This document shows positions 35,325 to 46,481 of a stretch of 64,000 bases of DNA, in pieces. Source of the DNA: Molossus alvarezi (lineage: Eukaryota; Chordata; Mammalia; Chiroptera; Molossidae); contig CM073889.1 of the NCBI GenBank assembly GCA_037176705.1, forward strand, positions 52,197,596-52,261,595, in the 5' to 3' direction. Positions within the stretch are counted from its first letter, which is position 1; every line of letters begins with the position of its first letter. The notes under the pieces were generated by a model. The model had not been told where the DNA came from and did no database searches. It worked only from the letters and a program-made list of their open reading frames with translations. Both the position numbers and the translations under genes were made by a program.

Positions 35325-36136
35325 TGTGGGCTTTGGAGCCTGTCAAGTTCTCCCTGTGGGTGTTGGTGTTCTGCTGTTTGTGGCTCCCTCTCCTGTGTTT
35401 AGATGAGCGAGGGAGGACCCACGTTGAACACCACTGTCAAGTCTTACTTTCCTGGTCAAAGTTGCCAGCCCAGGAAACGTACTGTTATCCTCTAGCTTTT
35501 TGCCTGGAGGCTAGCAGTCTAGGTTAATTGATGAGTTTTGGGTTGTCAGTTGATTGAAAAACTCCCTCTGGTGCTCAGCCAAGGGGCTTTCACGAGGGTG
35601 GGGCAGATGCTGGTTGTTAGTGAGCGTCAATTAGCACTTCAATGGCCCACAGGGTGGGGTTGGATCTCCGAGGGAGGGGCTGCTGCCTCTCCCCAGAGCC
35701 CTGGGAAGGAGCAATGTGGCCACCGTCCTGAGTGGCTGCACTCAGCCAAAGCTCCGAGAGCCCTCCAAACCCCGAGTGTCCCGACACAGTTCCAGTCCAG
35801 TCCCCCTCCCTCTGCTGGAGCCCAAGGTGAGTGGCTGTGGCTGTTTCAGCCTCTGTCCCGGCTGCGCTGTGGAGCCGCCTGGGAGTGTGACCCGAGGGCG
35901 CTGCTCACAGCTGAGGCCGCTGCCGAGCTGCCGACCGTGGGCTCCCAGCCCCCGTCTCGCGCCTTCGCAATCCTACCGGGATGGAGTCAGTGTCCCTTGT
36001 TGTATGGTCCTCGCAAGCTGCTTTTCTGTTGGTTTTTCCCGTCGATTTGTCTGTGTTATAGTTGTAATTCCAGTTTGGTTCTGGGAGACGGTCTGTGTAG
36101 CTCCGTTCACTCCGCCGCCATTTTTCGGTTCCGCTT
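35325..36136 (-). promoter_or_regulatory. L1-H 5' UTR / promoter
   Basis: About 0.8 kb, GC-richer than its surroundings. The outermost minus-strand bases read GGAACCGAAAAATGGCGGCG, holding a YY1-type ATGGCGGC site at the transcription start as in other L1s. No tandem repeats, unlike L1-A and L1-C. Confidence 0.7.
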
Positions 36137-36137
36137 T

Positions 36138-37205
36138 TTTTTTTTTTTTTTTGGTCTCTATGTCATTTATTTCTGCTCTGATCTTTACTATTTCCTTTCT
36201 TCTACTTGCTCTGGGGTTTTCTTTTTGTTTGCTTTCTAATTCTTTAACTTGTGAAGTTAGACAGTCAATTAGAAATTTTTCTTGTTTCTTGAGGTAGGCC
36301 TGTAGTGCTATGAACTTCCCTCTCAGAACTGCTTTCGCTGCATCCCATAGATTTTGTGTTGTTGTGTGTTCATTTTCATTGGTTTCCCGGAAGTTTTTAA
36401 TTTCTTCCTTGATCTCCTCGGTGACCCATTCATTGTTTAATAACATGCTATTTAGCCTCCATGTGTTGAAATGTCTTTGCATGTTCTTGTTGCAATTGAT
36501 TTCTAGTTTCATGCCATTGTGATCTGAGAAGATGCTTGGTATGATTTCAATCTTCTTGAACTTGTAGAGATTTAGTTTGTGTCCTATCATGTGGTCTATC
36601 TTTGAGAATGTCCCATGTGCACTTGAGAAGAATGTGTATTCTGTAGTTTTGGGGTGTAATTCTCTGTAGATATCTATTAAGTCTATTTGGTCTAGTGTTT
36701 CATTTAGCGTCTCTGTTTCCTAGCTAATTTTTTGCCTAGAGGATCTATCTAGTGCTGTCAGCGGGGTGTTGAAGTCCCCTGCTATGATTGTATTGCTGTC
36801 GATTTCTCCTTGGAAGTCCTCTAGAATATTTTTAATATATTTTGGTGCTCCTATATTGGGTGCATGTATGTTTATCAAGGTAATATCTTCCTGTTGGATA
36901 GATCCTTTCAATATTATGTAGTGGCCGTCTTTGCCTCTAGTTATGGCCTTCATTTTGAAATCTATTTTATCAGATATGAGAATTGCTACCCCAGCTTTTT
37001 TTTGCTTTCCATTTGCTTGGAAAATTTTTTTCAATCCCTTCACTTTCAACCTATGTGAGTCTTTTGTTTTGAGGTGGGTCTCTTGTAAACAACATATAGA
37101 TGAGTCATGCTTTCTTATCCAATTAGCTACTCTGTGTCTTTTTATGGGAGCATTCAATCCATTTACATTTAAGGTGATTATTGATATGTACTTATTTATT
37201 GCCAT
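36138..37205 (-). pseudogene. L1-F ORF2, endonuclease part
   Basis: Starts at 37205 with [11 protein letters not shown]. Open to 36720 (161 codons, with QETHL and GDFNTPL), then a stop in 'SRQKIS*'. A further 205-codon piece runs from 36590 into the T-tract. It is the 5' half of the ORF2 continued at 25552-27860. Confidence 0.85.
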
Positions 37206-37279
37206 TTTTGTTTAGTGTGGTTCTATTTTTCTTCCCATTTCTCTTGCCAATTACAGCAGTCCTTTTAACATTTTTCGCA

Positions 37280-38140
37280 GTGCTGGTGTGGTGCTAATGT
37301 ATTCCCTTAGCCTTTTTTTTTGTCTGGGAAGCTCTTTATATGACCTTTCATTTTGAATGATGGCCTTGCTGGGTAGAGTAGTCTTGGATTCAGATTCTTG
37401 TTTTTCATGACTTTGATTACTTCATGCCATTTTCTTCTGGCCTGTAGTTTTTCTTGTGAGAAGTCAGCTGAGAGCCATATGGGGTTTCCCTCGTAGGTTA
37501 CCTGTTGCTTATCTCTTGCTGCTTTTAGTATTCTTTGTCTTTAATTTGGGGCATTTTAATTACTATGTGTCTTTGTGTGGGCCTGTTTGGGTTCTTCTTA
37601 CTTGGGACTCTGTGCTTCTTGAACTTGAATGCCTTCTTCCTTCACCAAATTAGGGAAGTTTTCTCTTACTATTTTTTTGAATATATTCTCTATCCCTTGC
37701 TCCTTTTCTTCTTCTTCGGGGACTCCAATGATGCGAATATTATTATGTTTCCAGTTGTCTCACAGTTCTCTTAAGCTGATTTCCTGTTTTTTAATCGTTT
37801 TTTCTTTTCGTTTTTTGGATTGGTTCATTTTTTCTAACCTGTCTTCTAATTCACTGATCTGGTCCTCAGCTTTCTCTGCTCTGCTTTTTAAACCTTCCAA
37901 TGTGTTTTTCATTTCTGATATGTCATTTTTTATCTCTTGTTGATGGTTTTTAATTTCTAATTGGTTTATTTTCAGTGTCTCTATGTCCTTACTCATAGTG
38001 TTCAGCTTCCTCAATATCATGGCTCTGAATTCTAGTTCTGTTAACCTGCCAAATTGCTCCACATTGATCTCATCTTCAGTGGTGGTCTCTTGCTCTTTCA
38101 TTTGGCTTCTGTTTCTGTGTTTCACCATTTTGGCTATCAC
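37280..38140 (-). pseudogene. L1-F ORF1, broken
   Basis: Starts with MIAKMVKHRNRSQMKEQ at 38140 and is open for 126 codons of coiled coil. A stop and frame changes follow, with the RRM and C-terminal blocks still readable at about 37350-37750. Close relative of L1-H ORF1. Confidence 0.85.
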
Positions 38141-38657
38141 TGTAGGCTTTGGAGCCTGTCAAGTTTTCCCTGTGGGTGTTGGTGTTCTGCTGTTTGTGGC
38201 TCCCTCTCCTGGGTTTAGATGAGCGAGGGAGGCCCCACTTTGAACACCACTGTCAAGTCTTACTGTCCTGGTTAATGTTGCTAGCCCAGGAAAGGTACTG
38301 TTATCCTCTAGCTTTTTGCCTGGAGGCTAGCAGTCGAGGTTACTTCATGAATTTTGGGTTGTCAGTTGATTGAAAAAGTCCCCCAGGTGCTCAGCATAAG
38401 GGATTTCCCCAGGGTGGGGCAGGTGCTGGTTGTTAATGAGCTTTAATTAGCACTTCAATGGCCCACAGGGTGGGGTTGGATCTCTGAGGGAGGGGCCGCC
38501 GCCTCTCCCCAGCGCCCTGGGAAGAAGCAATATGGCCACCATCCTGCGTGGCTGCCACTCAGCAAAAGCTCTGAGTTCCCTACAAATCCCGAGTGTCCCG
38601 ACACAGTTCCAGTCCAGTCCACCCTCCCTGTGCCGGAGCCCAAGATGAGTGGCTGTG

Positions 38658-38662
38658 GTTTG
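38658..38662. repeat. ERV-F target-site duplication, left copy
   Basis: 'gtttg' directly before the left LTR pairs with 'gcttg' at 46913-46917. The L1 5' UTR continues on both sides ('ggctgtgg' at the left, 'ttcagcctctgg' at the right, matching L1-H near 35840-35860). One of five bases differs. Confidence 0.65.
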
Positions 38663-39074
38663 TGTAAGGTAGCCAGGCGCCGCAGGTGGGAGGTGGGAAG
38701 AAACCGAAGAGCCAAACAGCCGAATAAGCAGAAATTGGGCTTTATTGGGTACACTCCAGGTGGGTTCACAGACTCCGGGTGTCGAGTCCGAGAAGCTGCT
38801 CCCGATGCTGGGGTTTGTGATTTTTATATTTGTGCCTGTGGCAGCGGGAACTTGTTGTTAGGGTTAGGTCCTGAGGGGCTATGCATGGGGGCCCCTGGAA
38901 TGTGAGTCTATTGTCCTGGAGCAAACAGTTCCTGGACTAGGACAGGAGAATGGGATAGGAGTTGATCTATGAGTTCGGGGCAAACAGTTCCTGAAACAGG
39001 GTGGGAGTTTAGGTTGGGTAAGCGAGGTAATGGCTGAGCAGTTTGCCTGGTGCCAGTTTCCAGGCTGTCAGACA
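38663..39074 (-). mobile_element. ERV-F 3' LTR
   Basis: 412 bp, TGT...ACA ends on both strands. The AATAAA signal is the complement of 38741-38746 and a TATA-like AATATAAAAA is the complement of 38821-38830. It matches the 5' LTR over its full length. The env frame ends inside it (39009). The polypurine tract expected just right of 39074 is poor: minus strand 'acagagtcaggaa'. Confidence 0.92.
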
Positions 39075-41116
39075 TTCCTGACTCTGTGATATAGGAACAG
39101 GGGCCAGGTCGTCTTTCTGACTACTTCCTACTGGACGGGGGCGGTGTCGGTTGGGGGGGGGTGCTGAGTCGGTGTGGTCCGAGTTCGGGGGACTGGTCAA
39201 TGGCTGGTAATGTTGTAGCATCATTTGGTGGACCTCTATTGTCCGTGTGAGCTGTGCGAATCGGTCCTGGATGAAGCGGAGAAAACAGGGGGCAATTAGC
39301 AGTATAGTTATTATGATGATGGTTGGGCTGAGGAGGGGGAGGAGTAAGGAGTACATGGAGGAATTCCACCAGGAGGAGGTGTCTACTGAGAACTTTTGTT
39401 TTTTTAGTTCTGAACTTAGCTGGTGGAGGGTTTCAATGCGGGTTTCTACCAAACCTGATTCGTTGATATAATAGCAACATTCTTCCCCAAGAAAGAGACA
39501 GGTTCCTCCATGTTCCGCTGTGAGGAGGTCCAGGGCCCTTCGATTCTGCATCGACAGCTGGGCCGGGGAGGTGATCTGCCTCTGGAGAGAAGCTAGGGAC
39601 TCAGCCGAGCTGTCAATAGCAATCTGAAATTGAGATTATAAGCGTTCTGAGGTGACTAAGGAGTGTGCTAGGGCACCCCCTCCCAGCCCAGCAGTGACAG
39701 CCGAGGCTGAGAGGGAGAGTCCTACTAAAAGGGGTAAAAAGATTGCCCACTTTTTTTTTTTTTTTATCCTCACCCGAGGACATTTTTCCATTTTTTGTAC
39801 AGATAGAGTGGGAGGGAGAGAGAGGAACAGAGAGAGAGAGAGAAACATCGACGTGAAGGGACACATCGAGTGGCTGCCACCTGCACGACCAACCAGGGCC
39901 GGGGACAAACTGCAACCGAAGTACGTGCCCTTAGCGGGAACCGAACCCGGTTCTCTCCGGACCGCAGGCCGACGCTGTAACCGCTGAGCCAAACTGGCCA
40001 GGGCAGATTGCCCGCTTTTGTTTTGGGTTGTAATATATGTGTTTTTGTTGGAATTCAGCAGGTGTATAGACCATGAGTTGGGGGGTTAGGGTGACAGGCA
40101 GGCAGAGAAGAGTGGGATCCAAGGGGGTCAAGAGGGTTTTCAATAAGATATGATTACACCAGAAGAAATAGCCTTTAGGGGCAGTTAAGTTGAAAGTGGG
40201 AGATTGTGTGACATTGCAAAGGTTGGAAGAACTGTTACTGTAACAAAAGGGAATTTGAGAGAGATCAGGAGGCATATATAGGGCTACATCAGCAAGAGGA
40301 CTCATAAGTTTTGGTGCGGTGGATGTCCCGGAGCAGTTGAGAGCAGTGGGATAAGGGACCGCAGTCAGAGGAGGTTTTCCTAAGGTTGCACACATTAAAC
40401 AAGATGAGAGGTTGCCTGCCCCAGTGAGATTGGCTAGTATTAGACCTTCTGGAGGAGAGATAGACATGAAAAGGGGGAGGTTTGGGCAGCTAATTGTCTG
40501 GTGAGTAGGGATTCCTGGGTCTGGATGTCATCGTGGACTCCACCAGTAAGTTGGACTAGGGCTCGCCAGACATAAATGTGGGAAGATGGCATATGGGAGT
40601 ACCTGGTGGAGTATACGGCCCCCCTCTGAAGGGTCACCCATTTGGAGTCAGTCAGATCAGAAATAATGAGGGAGAAGGACTGTGTGCGGTTCATGGTGCA
40701 GCGATGGAGATTCCTGATGGGGATCGGGGGGTATTGGGCCTCTGGGCTGCATGAATGTTGCAGCTGCTCCATTGACATCCCATGCAGGGATGCCAGGGGC
40801 TGGAGGGGGACTGGCAGTGAGTAGGCTGATCCTGAAGGAAGCAGACCGCAGGACCCCATTGGTTCTGTGTGAAAGGGTTTTTGAAGTCAATGAAATTTAG
40901 GAAGAGAGGGCTTTTGCATCCTGTGGATGGGCAGTCGGCGGTAATGAGTAGCCATCCCTGGGTATAGTGTCCCTCTGGATTTCGACAGATTTTAACAAAT
41001 CCAGTCATGGAATTTTCTGTGAGATAAAATTTCCAGACAAAGGTCTTAGTCTGGGGTCCTGCGTTTGAGTCTGAGAGACAGAGGACCAATAGGAGTAGCG
41101 ATCCAAGGGGGGTCAT
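39009..41116 (-). pseudogene. ERV-F env (envelope), broken by two frameshifts, a stop and a SINE
   Basis: Starts at 41116, overlapping the pol end by 71 bases, with a leucine-rich signal peptide (LLLLVLCL). The SU part shifts frame between about 40690 and 40860, and again between about 40440 and 40470. A C-x2-C motif ('SSCLMC') lies near 40405. A basic KQKR cleavage motif sits just before the SINE (39755-40004). The TM part beyond it has a hydrophobic fusion-peptide-like stretch near 39740-39660, a stop near 39638, the immunosuppressive-type region followed by CX6CC near 39490-39550, a membrane span near 39260-39350 and a cytoplasmic tail ending at 39009 inside the LTR. No functional envelope can be made. 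Confidence 0.88.
39755..40004 (-). mobile_element. SINE type 1 inside ERV-F env
   Basis: Reverse-oriented, with poly(T) to the left and head 'gccctggccagtttggctca' at the right. Duplications 'agattgcccactttt' (from 39740) and 'agattgcccgctttt' (40005-40019) flank it. It sits at the SU/TM boundary of env and is younger than the provirus. Confidence 0.95.
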
Positions 41117-44100
41117 CCCGAGGGATGGACTTTTTTATCCTGGAGAGGTGAACCCACGTGGAGATGCCCAGGACCTTTGCTGCTGATGGGGTGGTTAGGA
41201 CAATCGTATAGGGTCCTTCCCACTTAGGAGCAAGGGGCTTTGGCAAAAGGGTCTTTATAAAAACCTGGTCCCCTGGGGTGACCCGCTCCGTCGTTCCTGC
41301 CCCCGAGCTGGGCTCAGGAAGGGTGGAGTTAGTGTGTTCCTGAAGGAGGGAGCGGAGAAGGGAGAGGTAGGGTAGGTATGAAGCTAGAGGAGGCGGGTGC
41401 AATGGGGATGGGGCCGACAGGAGGAAAGGTCGGCCGTATTGGAGTTCGAAGGGGCTCAGTTGGGAAGGCCCCCTCGGGGCAGCCCTTAGGCGGGTCAGAG
41501 CCAAGGGGAGAAGAGTGGGCCAAGACTGATGTAGCTCTAGGCTGAGCTTGGTCAGATGTTCTTTGATGAGCCCGTTGGCCCTTTCAACTTTACCAGACAA
41601 CTGAGGGTGGTAGGCCGCATGCAGTTTCCACTATATGTCAAGGGAGGTGGAGACAGCTTCTGTGACCTTGGAGATGAAGGCGGGCCTGTTGTCTGACTGG
41701 ATGGAGGTAGGCAGGCCAAAGCGAGGGATGATGTCCTGGAACAGGTGGTCAGCTACAGTCCCCGCAGTTTCTGAGGTGGTGGGAAAGGCCTCAATCCATC
41801 CTGAATAGGTATCAACCATAGTTAAAAGATATTTAAGATTTTTGTGTCTGGGCATGTGGGTAAAATCGACCTGCCAGTCATGTCTGGGGAGATGGCCCCG
41901 CATCTGGTGAAGTGGGCTGCGGATGCGGCAGGCCCCCTGGCTGTTTGTCCTGGAACAGGTAGAGCGGGAGGAATGGACGGCTTGAATGGTTTGCTGGAGG
42001 TGGTTGGGGTGGAAGAGGGGAGAGAGGAAATGATAAAGAGCCTTAGGTCCAATATGTAGGGACTTGTGGATGTCAGAGATTATCTGGTATCTCTGAGAAT
42101 CTGGGAGGGTGAGGAGGTTGTCCTTGAATGCCCATCCATCCTTGAGCTGGATTTCCAGGGAAGATTGAAAAAGGTCTTCTTCTGTGGAGGAATATTGTGG
42201 TCTGTATGTTTTTGAAAGAAAGCATATAGCAGAGGTGGGGAGTGCACGCACTATGGAGCGAGCTGTCTTATCCGTGAAGGCGTTTCCCTTAGCAACAGGG
42301 GAATTGGAGGTCTGGTGGCCTTTGCAATGCATAATGGCCACCCGCGAAGGGAGTTGGATGGCCTGAATGAGCCTAGAAATGAGTGTGCCATTGAGAACAG
42401 GCGTTCCCTTGGTTTTGAGGAAGCCTCGTTCCTTCCAAATCATACAGTGGGAGTGTGCGATGAGAAAGGCATATTTGGAGTCTGTGTATATGTTGACTGT
42501 CTTATTTTTGGCCCAGATGAGGGCCTGGGTCAGGGCGACTAGTTTGGCCTGTTGTGAGGTGGTCCCTAAGGGGAGGCTGTTAGCTTCTATGACCTGGGTG
42601 TCAGAGACGATGGCATAAGCAGCCCGCCGGGGCCCCGGTGGTTCAGAGATTGAGCTGCCATCTATGTAAAGGGTATTTTGGGCTTCTGGCAGGGGATGGG
42701 CCATTAGGTCGGGTCGGGGAGATTTAGATTTCTCTAAGATTTCGAGGCAGGAGTGTGTAGAGACGGGCAGGTCAGAGACAGGAAGGAGGGTAGCTGGATT
42801 GAGAGGGCTACAGTTGGAGAGGGTGATAGAGGGGTTTTCTATAAAGAGGAGGTGGTACAGCTGGAGTCAGGAGGGCCCAAGATGGGCCAGAGCCTGGTGT
42901 GAGAGAAGGTCTGTAAGGCGATGGGGAGAGAAGACCTGTAATGGTTGTTGGAGGTTGATTTTCAGAGCTTCGGTGGTGAGATCGGCTGCAGCTGCAAGAG
43001 CTCGGAGACAGGGTTGCCATCTGCGAACTGTGGGGTCCAGCTGTCTGGAGAGATAGGCTACCGGGACCAGAGTTGGACCCATTGGTTGGGCTAAGACTCC
43101 AAGAGCTAAGTGGTATCTCTCCTCAGTATATAGGACAAAGGGTCATGAGGGATTAGGTAAGGCCAGGGCCGATGCTGAGCAGAGGGCCTTCAGGAGGGCC
43201 GAGAAGGCCTGGCGAACACCTTTGGGGGATGTCAAGGGCCCCTCGGGCGTTTCTTTGGCTGCCAGATAGAGGGGTTTGGCTAGAAGGGCAAAGCCTGGGA
43301 CCCAGTGGCAAAAGAAGCCTACCAGTCCCAGAAATGACTGGATTTCAGCTGCCGAGTTAGGGGGCTGCAGGCCCCGAAGAGCCTGTAGCCTGTCGGTGGT
43401 AATGGCTCGATGGGTCAGGGTGACTAGGAGGCCAAGGTAAGTGACAGACGAGGTGGCTATTTGTGCCTTCTTGGAGGATACCCGATATCCCTTGCTGCAA
43501 AGGAAATTCAGTAGGAGGGTGGTGGCCATGAGGCAATCGGCCTTGGTTGGTGAGCAGACCAGAAGATCGTCTACATATTGTAAAAGGGTGGAGGGAGTTA
43601 AATTGCAAGCAAGTAAGTCTGCAGCTAATGCTTGTCCAAATAGGTGAGGACTGTCCCGGAATCCTTGGGGGAGGACCGTCCAGGTCAGTTGTTGAGCGAT
43701 ATTGGAAACAGGGTCCTCCCAGGTAAAGGCAAATAGGAAGTGGGAATCCGGGTGGAGGGGTATAGTGAAGAAGGCATCCTTGAGGTCAAGGACCGAAAAA
43801 TGGGTGGTGGTAGGGGGAATGTGAGAGAGAAGGGTGTAGGGATTAGGGACTACTGGGGAAATGGGGACGACCGCCGCGTTGATGATGCGGAGGCCCTGAA
43901 CAAGGCGGTACTGTCCTGAGGCCTTTTTAACAGGGAGAATGGTAGTATTACAAGGTAAATTGGTGGGGATCAGGAGGCCTTGTGTCCTAAGCCTGGTGAT
44001 GATGGGCAGGAGTCCCATCCTATGAGTGTGTGAGATGGGGAATTGTGGGCAGTTAGGAAAAGAAGATGGGTCTTTGAGTTTAATTAAAACAGGAGTGTGG

Positions 44101-44552
44101 TGGGAAGCAATGGTGGGGGTATCCATGTCCCAGACCTCGGGGTGGACTCCAGGTAGGAGCTGGACGTTGGGGTCTGGGTTAGGCTCAAGGTTGGGGCCTG
44201 GCACCAGTGCCAGCAAGAAGGTCTGTTTCGGGGAGAATGAGATGCTTGCCTGGAGTTTGGACAGAATGTCTTTCCCCAGGAGGGGGACTGGACATGAGGG
44301 CATGACTAGGAAGGAGTGGGAGAACGGGTGACCCTCAAATAGGCAGTTAAGTAGGGTCATCTGCTGTGGGGTCAAGGGTGATCCGTCAATTCCCATGACC
44401 GACACCTGGGAAGGAACCGTAAGGCCCAAATGAGAGGGAAGGACAGAGTAGGTAGCCCCGGTGTCTACCAAAAAGGAGACAGACTTACCCGCTACCTGGA
44501 GTATGACCCTGGGCTCAGCGAGGGTAACTGGAGTCGAAGAGCCAGGGCCCCC
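41046..44552 (-). pseudogene. ERV-F pro-pol, one frame with three stops
   Basis: A single frame of about 1168 codons on the minus strand, continuous with gag through its stop codon, without any frameshift. Protease: active site LVDTGA near 44470. Reverse transcriptase: 'LPQGFRDSP' near 43650 and catalytic QYVDDLL near 43570. RNase H: 'LYIDGSS' near 42660 and 'IYTDSKYAF' near 42490. Integrase: acidic residues in 'WQVDFTHM' (about 41870) and 'SDNRPAF' (about 41690), a glutamate in 'GKVERAN' (about 41585), and a GPY/F module 'WEGPYTIV' near 41250. In-frame stops lie at 43143-43145 (TGA), 42867-42869 (TGA) and 41631-41633 (TAG). The zinc-binding N-terminus of integrase looks degraded. As it stands it cannot make full Pol. 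Confidence 0.92.
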
Positions 44553-44555
44553 TCA
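44553..44555 (-). promoter_or_regulatory. ERV-F gag stop (UGA) with in-frame pro: readthrough junction
   Basis: Gag ends ..LMDD then TGA followed by GGGGGCCCTGGC, and the next codons continue into protease in the same frame. Gammaretroviruses join gag and pol by stop-codon readthrough at just this place, with a purine-rich downstream pseudoknot. The UGA here differs from the UAG of murine leukaemia virus. Confidence 0.7.
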
Positions 44556-46106
44556 GTCGTCCATTAGCCCCAGCAGTTCTAGGGCCGGGAACGTCTGGTT
44601 CTCAGTCCCCCTGCATTGAGGTGCCGAGGGCTGAGCCAGGATGGGGCAGTCCCACTTCCAGTGGCCCATTTGTTTGCATAGAGGACAAGACTTGGTGGGG
44701 GGCCTAGGCTGCGGACAGGCCTTCACCCAGTGGCCTTCCTTTCTGCATTTGAAACAGGCACCCGGGGGCGTGCGCTGTCCTCCTTTGGAGGTCAGTCTTT
44801 TTGCCGGTTCCCCGGCCGGCCGGAGGGCTGCCACCAAGGCTTGGGTCTGGAGGCTAACTTTCTGTTGCAGCCGCGCCTGCCATGCTGCTTCAGCCGTCTC
44901 CTCTCGGGCATTAAAAACTTTAAAAGCCATTTTTACCCGGTCTTGGATGGGAGTCTCAGGGCCCTCTTCAGCCTTTTCTAGTTTTTTCCTGATATCTGGG
45001 GCAGACTGAGAGATAAAGTGAGATGCTAGGATTGTGGCCCCGTTGCGGGACCCCGGGTCTAGGCGGGTATAGTGAACCAGGGCCTCCTGCAGGCGGTTGA
45101 GAAAAAGGGCCGGGTTTTCTTCGGGGAGCTGGGTAATTTCTTTCAATTTGTCATAGTTAACTATTTTATTGGAGACTGCGTCCTTACCCCGAAGGAGGTA
45201 CCGGAGCATGAGGTTCTGGCTTGGAATATTAGATCCAGGGCCAGCCTGATAGTTCCATGCAGGATCGTCCTGGGGAACTACTTCATTGCCGAGGGGGACA
45301 GTATTGTCTACTATCTGCCTGCTGCCTGGCAGCAGCGAGGATACGCTCATGTTCCTCAGGGGTGAGAGTGGAGGTGCAAATTACTTTGATGTCATGCCAT
45401 ATCAGGTCATAAGTCTGGGACAGGTATCAGAACTCTCTAATGTAGGTTGAGGGGTCAGCTGAGAAGGATCCTAACCTCTTTTCAATCTGAGACAGGTCCT
45501 GGAGGGAGAAGGGGACATGTACTCGCACCAGTCCTTCTGCCCCAGCCACCTCGCAGAGAGGGGCCAGGACAGCAGGCGGGGATTGGGAGTGCGAGATCGG
45601 GTTTCGGCTGCTATGGGAGAGCCCAGGGGGTCAGCGGGAGGTGGGGCAGCAGGAGCAGGGTCAGGACCAGGGGGGTCTTCTCTGAGGAGGGTTGGGGGAG
45701 GCGATAGGTGATCAGAGAGGTCATCGGGCAGAGAGTAAGGAGGGGGGTCTATAGGAGGTGCCTTTGGAGGAGGGGAAGTCTGGGCTAGGAGAATCTGGAG
45801 AGTGGAGCAGTGTGAGCAAAGGTCAGGGTGGGAGCGGAGGTCCCAAAAAGCCTGAATGTATGGGATCTCAGAGTCCTTTCCAGTCCGCCGGCAAAAATTG
45901 GCCAGGTCCCGGAGGACATTAAAGTCAAAAGTGCCCTTAGGCGGCCAGTGAGACTAGTTGTCTAGGGTGTATTGAGGCCAAGCGACCTGGGACAAGAAGA
46001 TGAGTTTCTTCTTGTGGAGGGTCTGAGAGTATCCCAATTTGGAGGAATTTATAAGAAGACATCCCAAAGGAGTCTTAGGGTCTATTTTGGATTCAGAGTT
46101 TCCCAT
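44553..46106 (-). pseudogene. ERV-F gag, broken
   Basis: Begins at 46106 with MGNSES, a myristoylation-type N-terminus for matrix. A stop lies at codon 51 (45954-45956). A proline-rich region includes a PPPY late-domain motif near 45735-45746. A frameshift occurs near 45570, then capsid with a TGA at 45427-45429, a second shift near 45320 restoring the first frame, and an open 265-codon end (45350-44553). That part carries the major homology region around 'LPEENPALFLNRLQEALV' and two nucleocapsid knuckles of CX2CX4HX4C form: CFKCRKEGHWVKAC and CPLCKQMGHWKWDC. Gag builds the virion core; this copy cannot. Confidence 0.9.
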
Positions 46107-46345
46107 AATTTAGTGGCCTTCCGGACCCCTAAGTGTCAGAGGAGAAAGGGTATGAGGGAGGTGTCCCTTCCAGATACCCGTCTCCGGACAGAGATAGAGG
46201 GGTGAGCGAAAGGCGTCCCTTTCAATCAGTCCCCCTATATAGACTCCAGGAGTCATGAAGGGAGGGCTCTCGGCTCAGCCGGCCAAGTCTAGGACGAGAG
46301 ACCCCGGCGGGGACACAGGGGTCCAGCAGGAAGGGAAAGGGATCG

Positions 46346-46360
46346 AATTACTTACAGGTG
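46346..46360 (-). promoter_or_regulatory. ERV-F candidate splice donor
   Basis: Minus strand reads CACCT|GTAAGTAATT, a strong donor consensus, between the primer site and the gag start, where the donor for spliced env mRNA is expected. No transcript evidence. Confidence 0.5.
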
Positions 46361-46481
46361 CAAGCCATATCTGCAGGGAGCTCCGAATTCAAAGCGGTGG
46401 AGGGCGGCACGAGGCAGGGAGAGAGAGAGGGGGGACTCTTGCCCCAGCCTGCAGGGACTGAGGCGGGTCGTAAAACCCCTC

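Larger units (their letters stand above)
30296..36137 (-). mobile_element. L1-H, young full-length L1
   Basis: A complete L1 of about 5.84 kb on the minus strand: 5' UTR (36137-35325), intact ORF1, 45-bp spacer, ORF2 with two single-base deletions, 3' UTR and poly(A) (T-run from about 30296). It sits in the T-tract of L1-F ORF2. The target duplication is hidden in homopolymer T. It is the best-preserved L1 in the window and closest to L1-G and L1-L. Confidence 0.9.
36138..38662 (-). mobile_element. L1-F, middle part (ORF2 endonuclease, ORF1, 5' UTR start)
   Basis: Resumes L1-F after the L1-G/H insertion. It aligns base for base with L1-H 33331-35850. ORF2 starts at 37205, ORF1 is broken, and the 5' UTR runs to 38662, where ERV-F is inserted. 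Confidence 0.9.

Noticed and set aside
39613..39992. Small genes across the env SINE
   Set aside because: These frames run from SINE into env and are fusion artefacts of the insertion.
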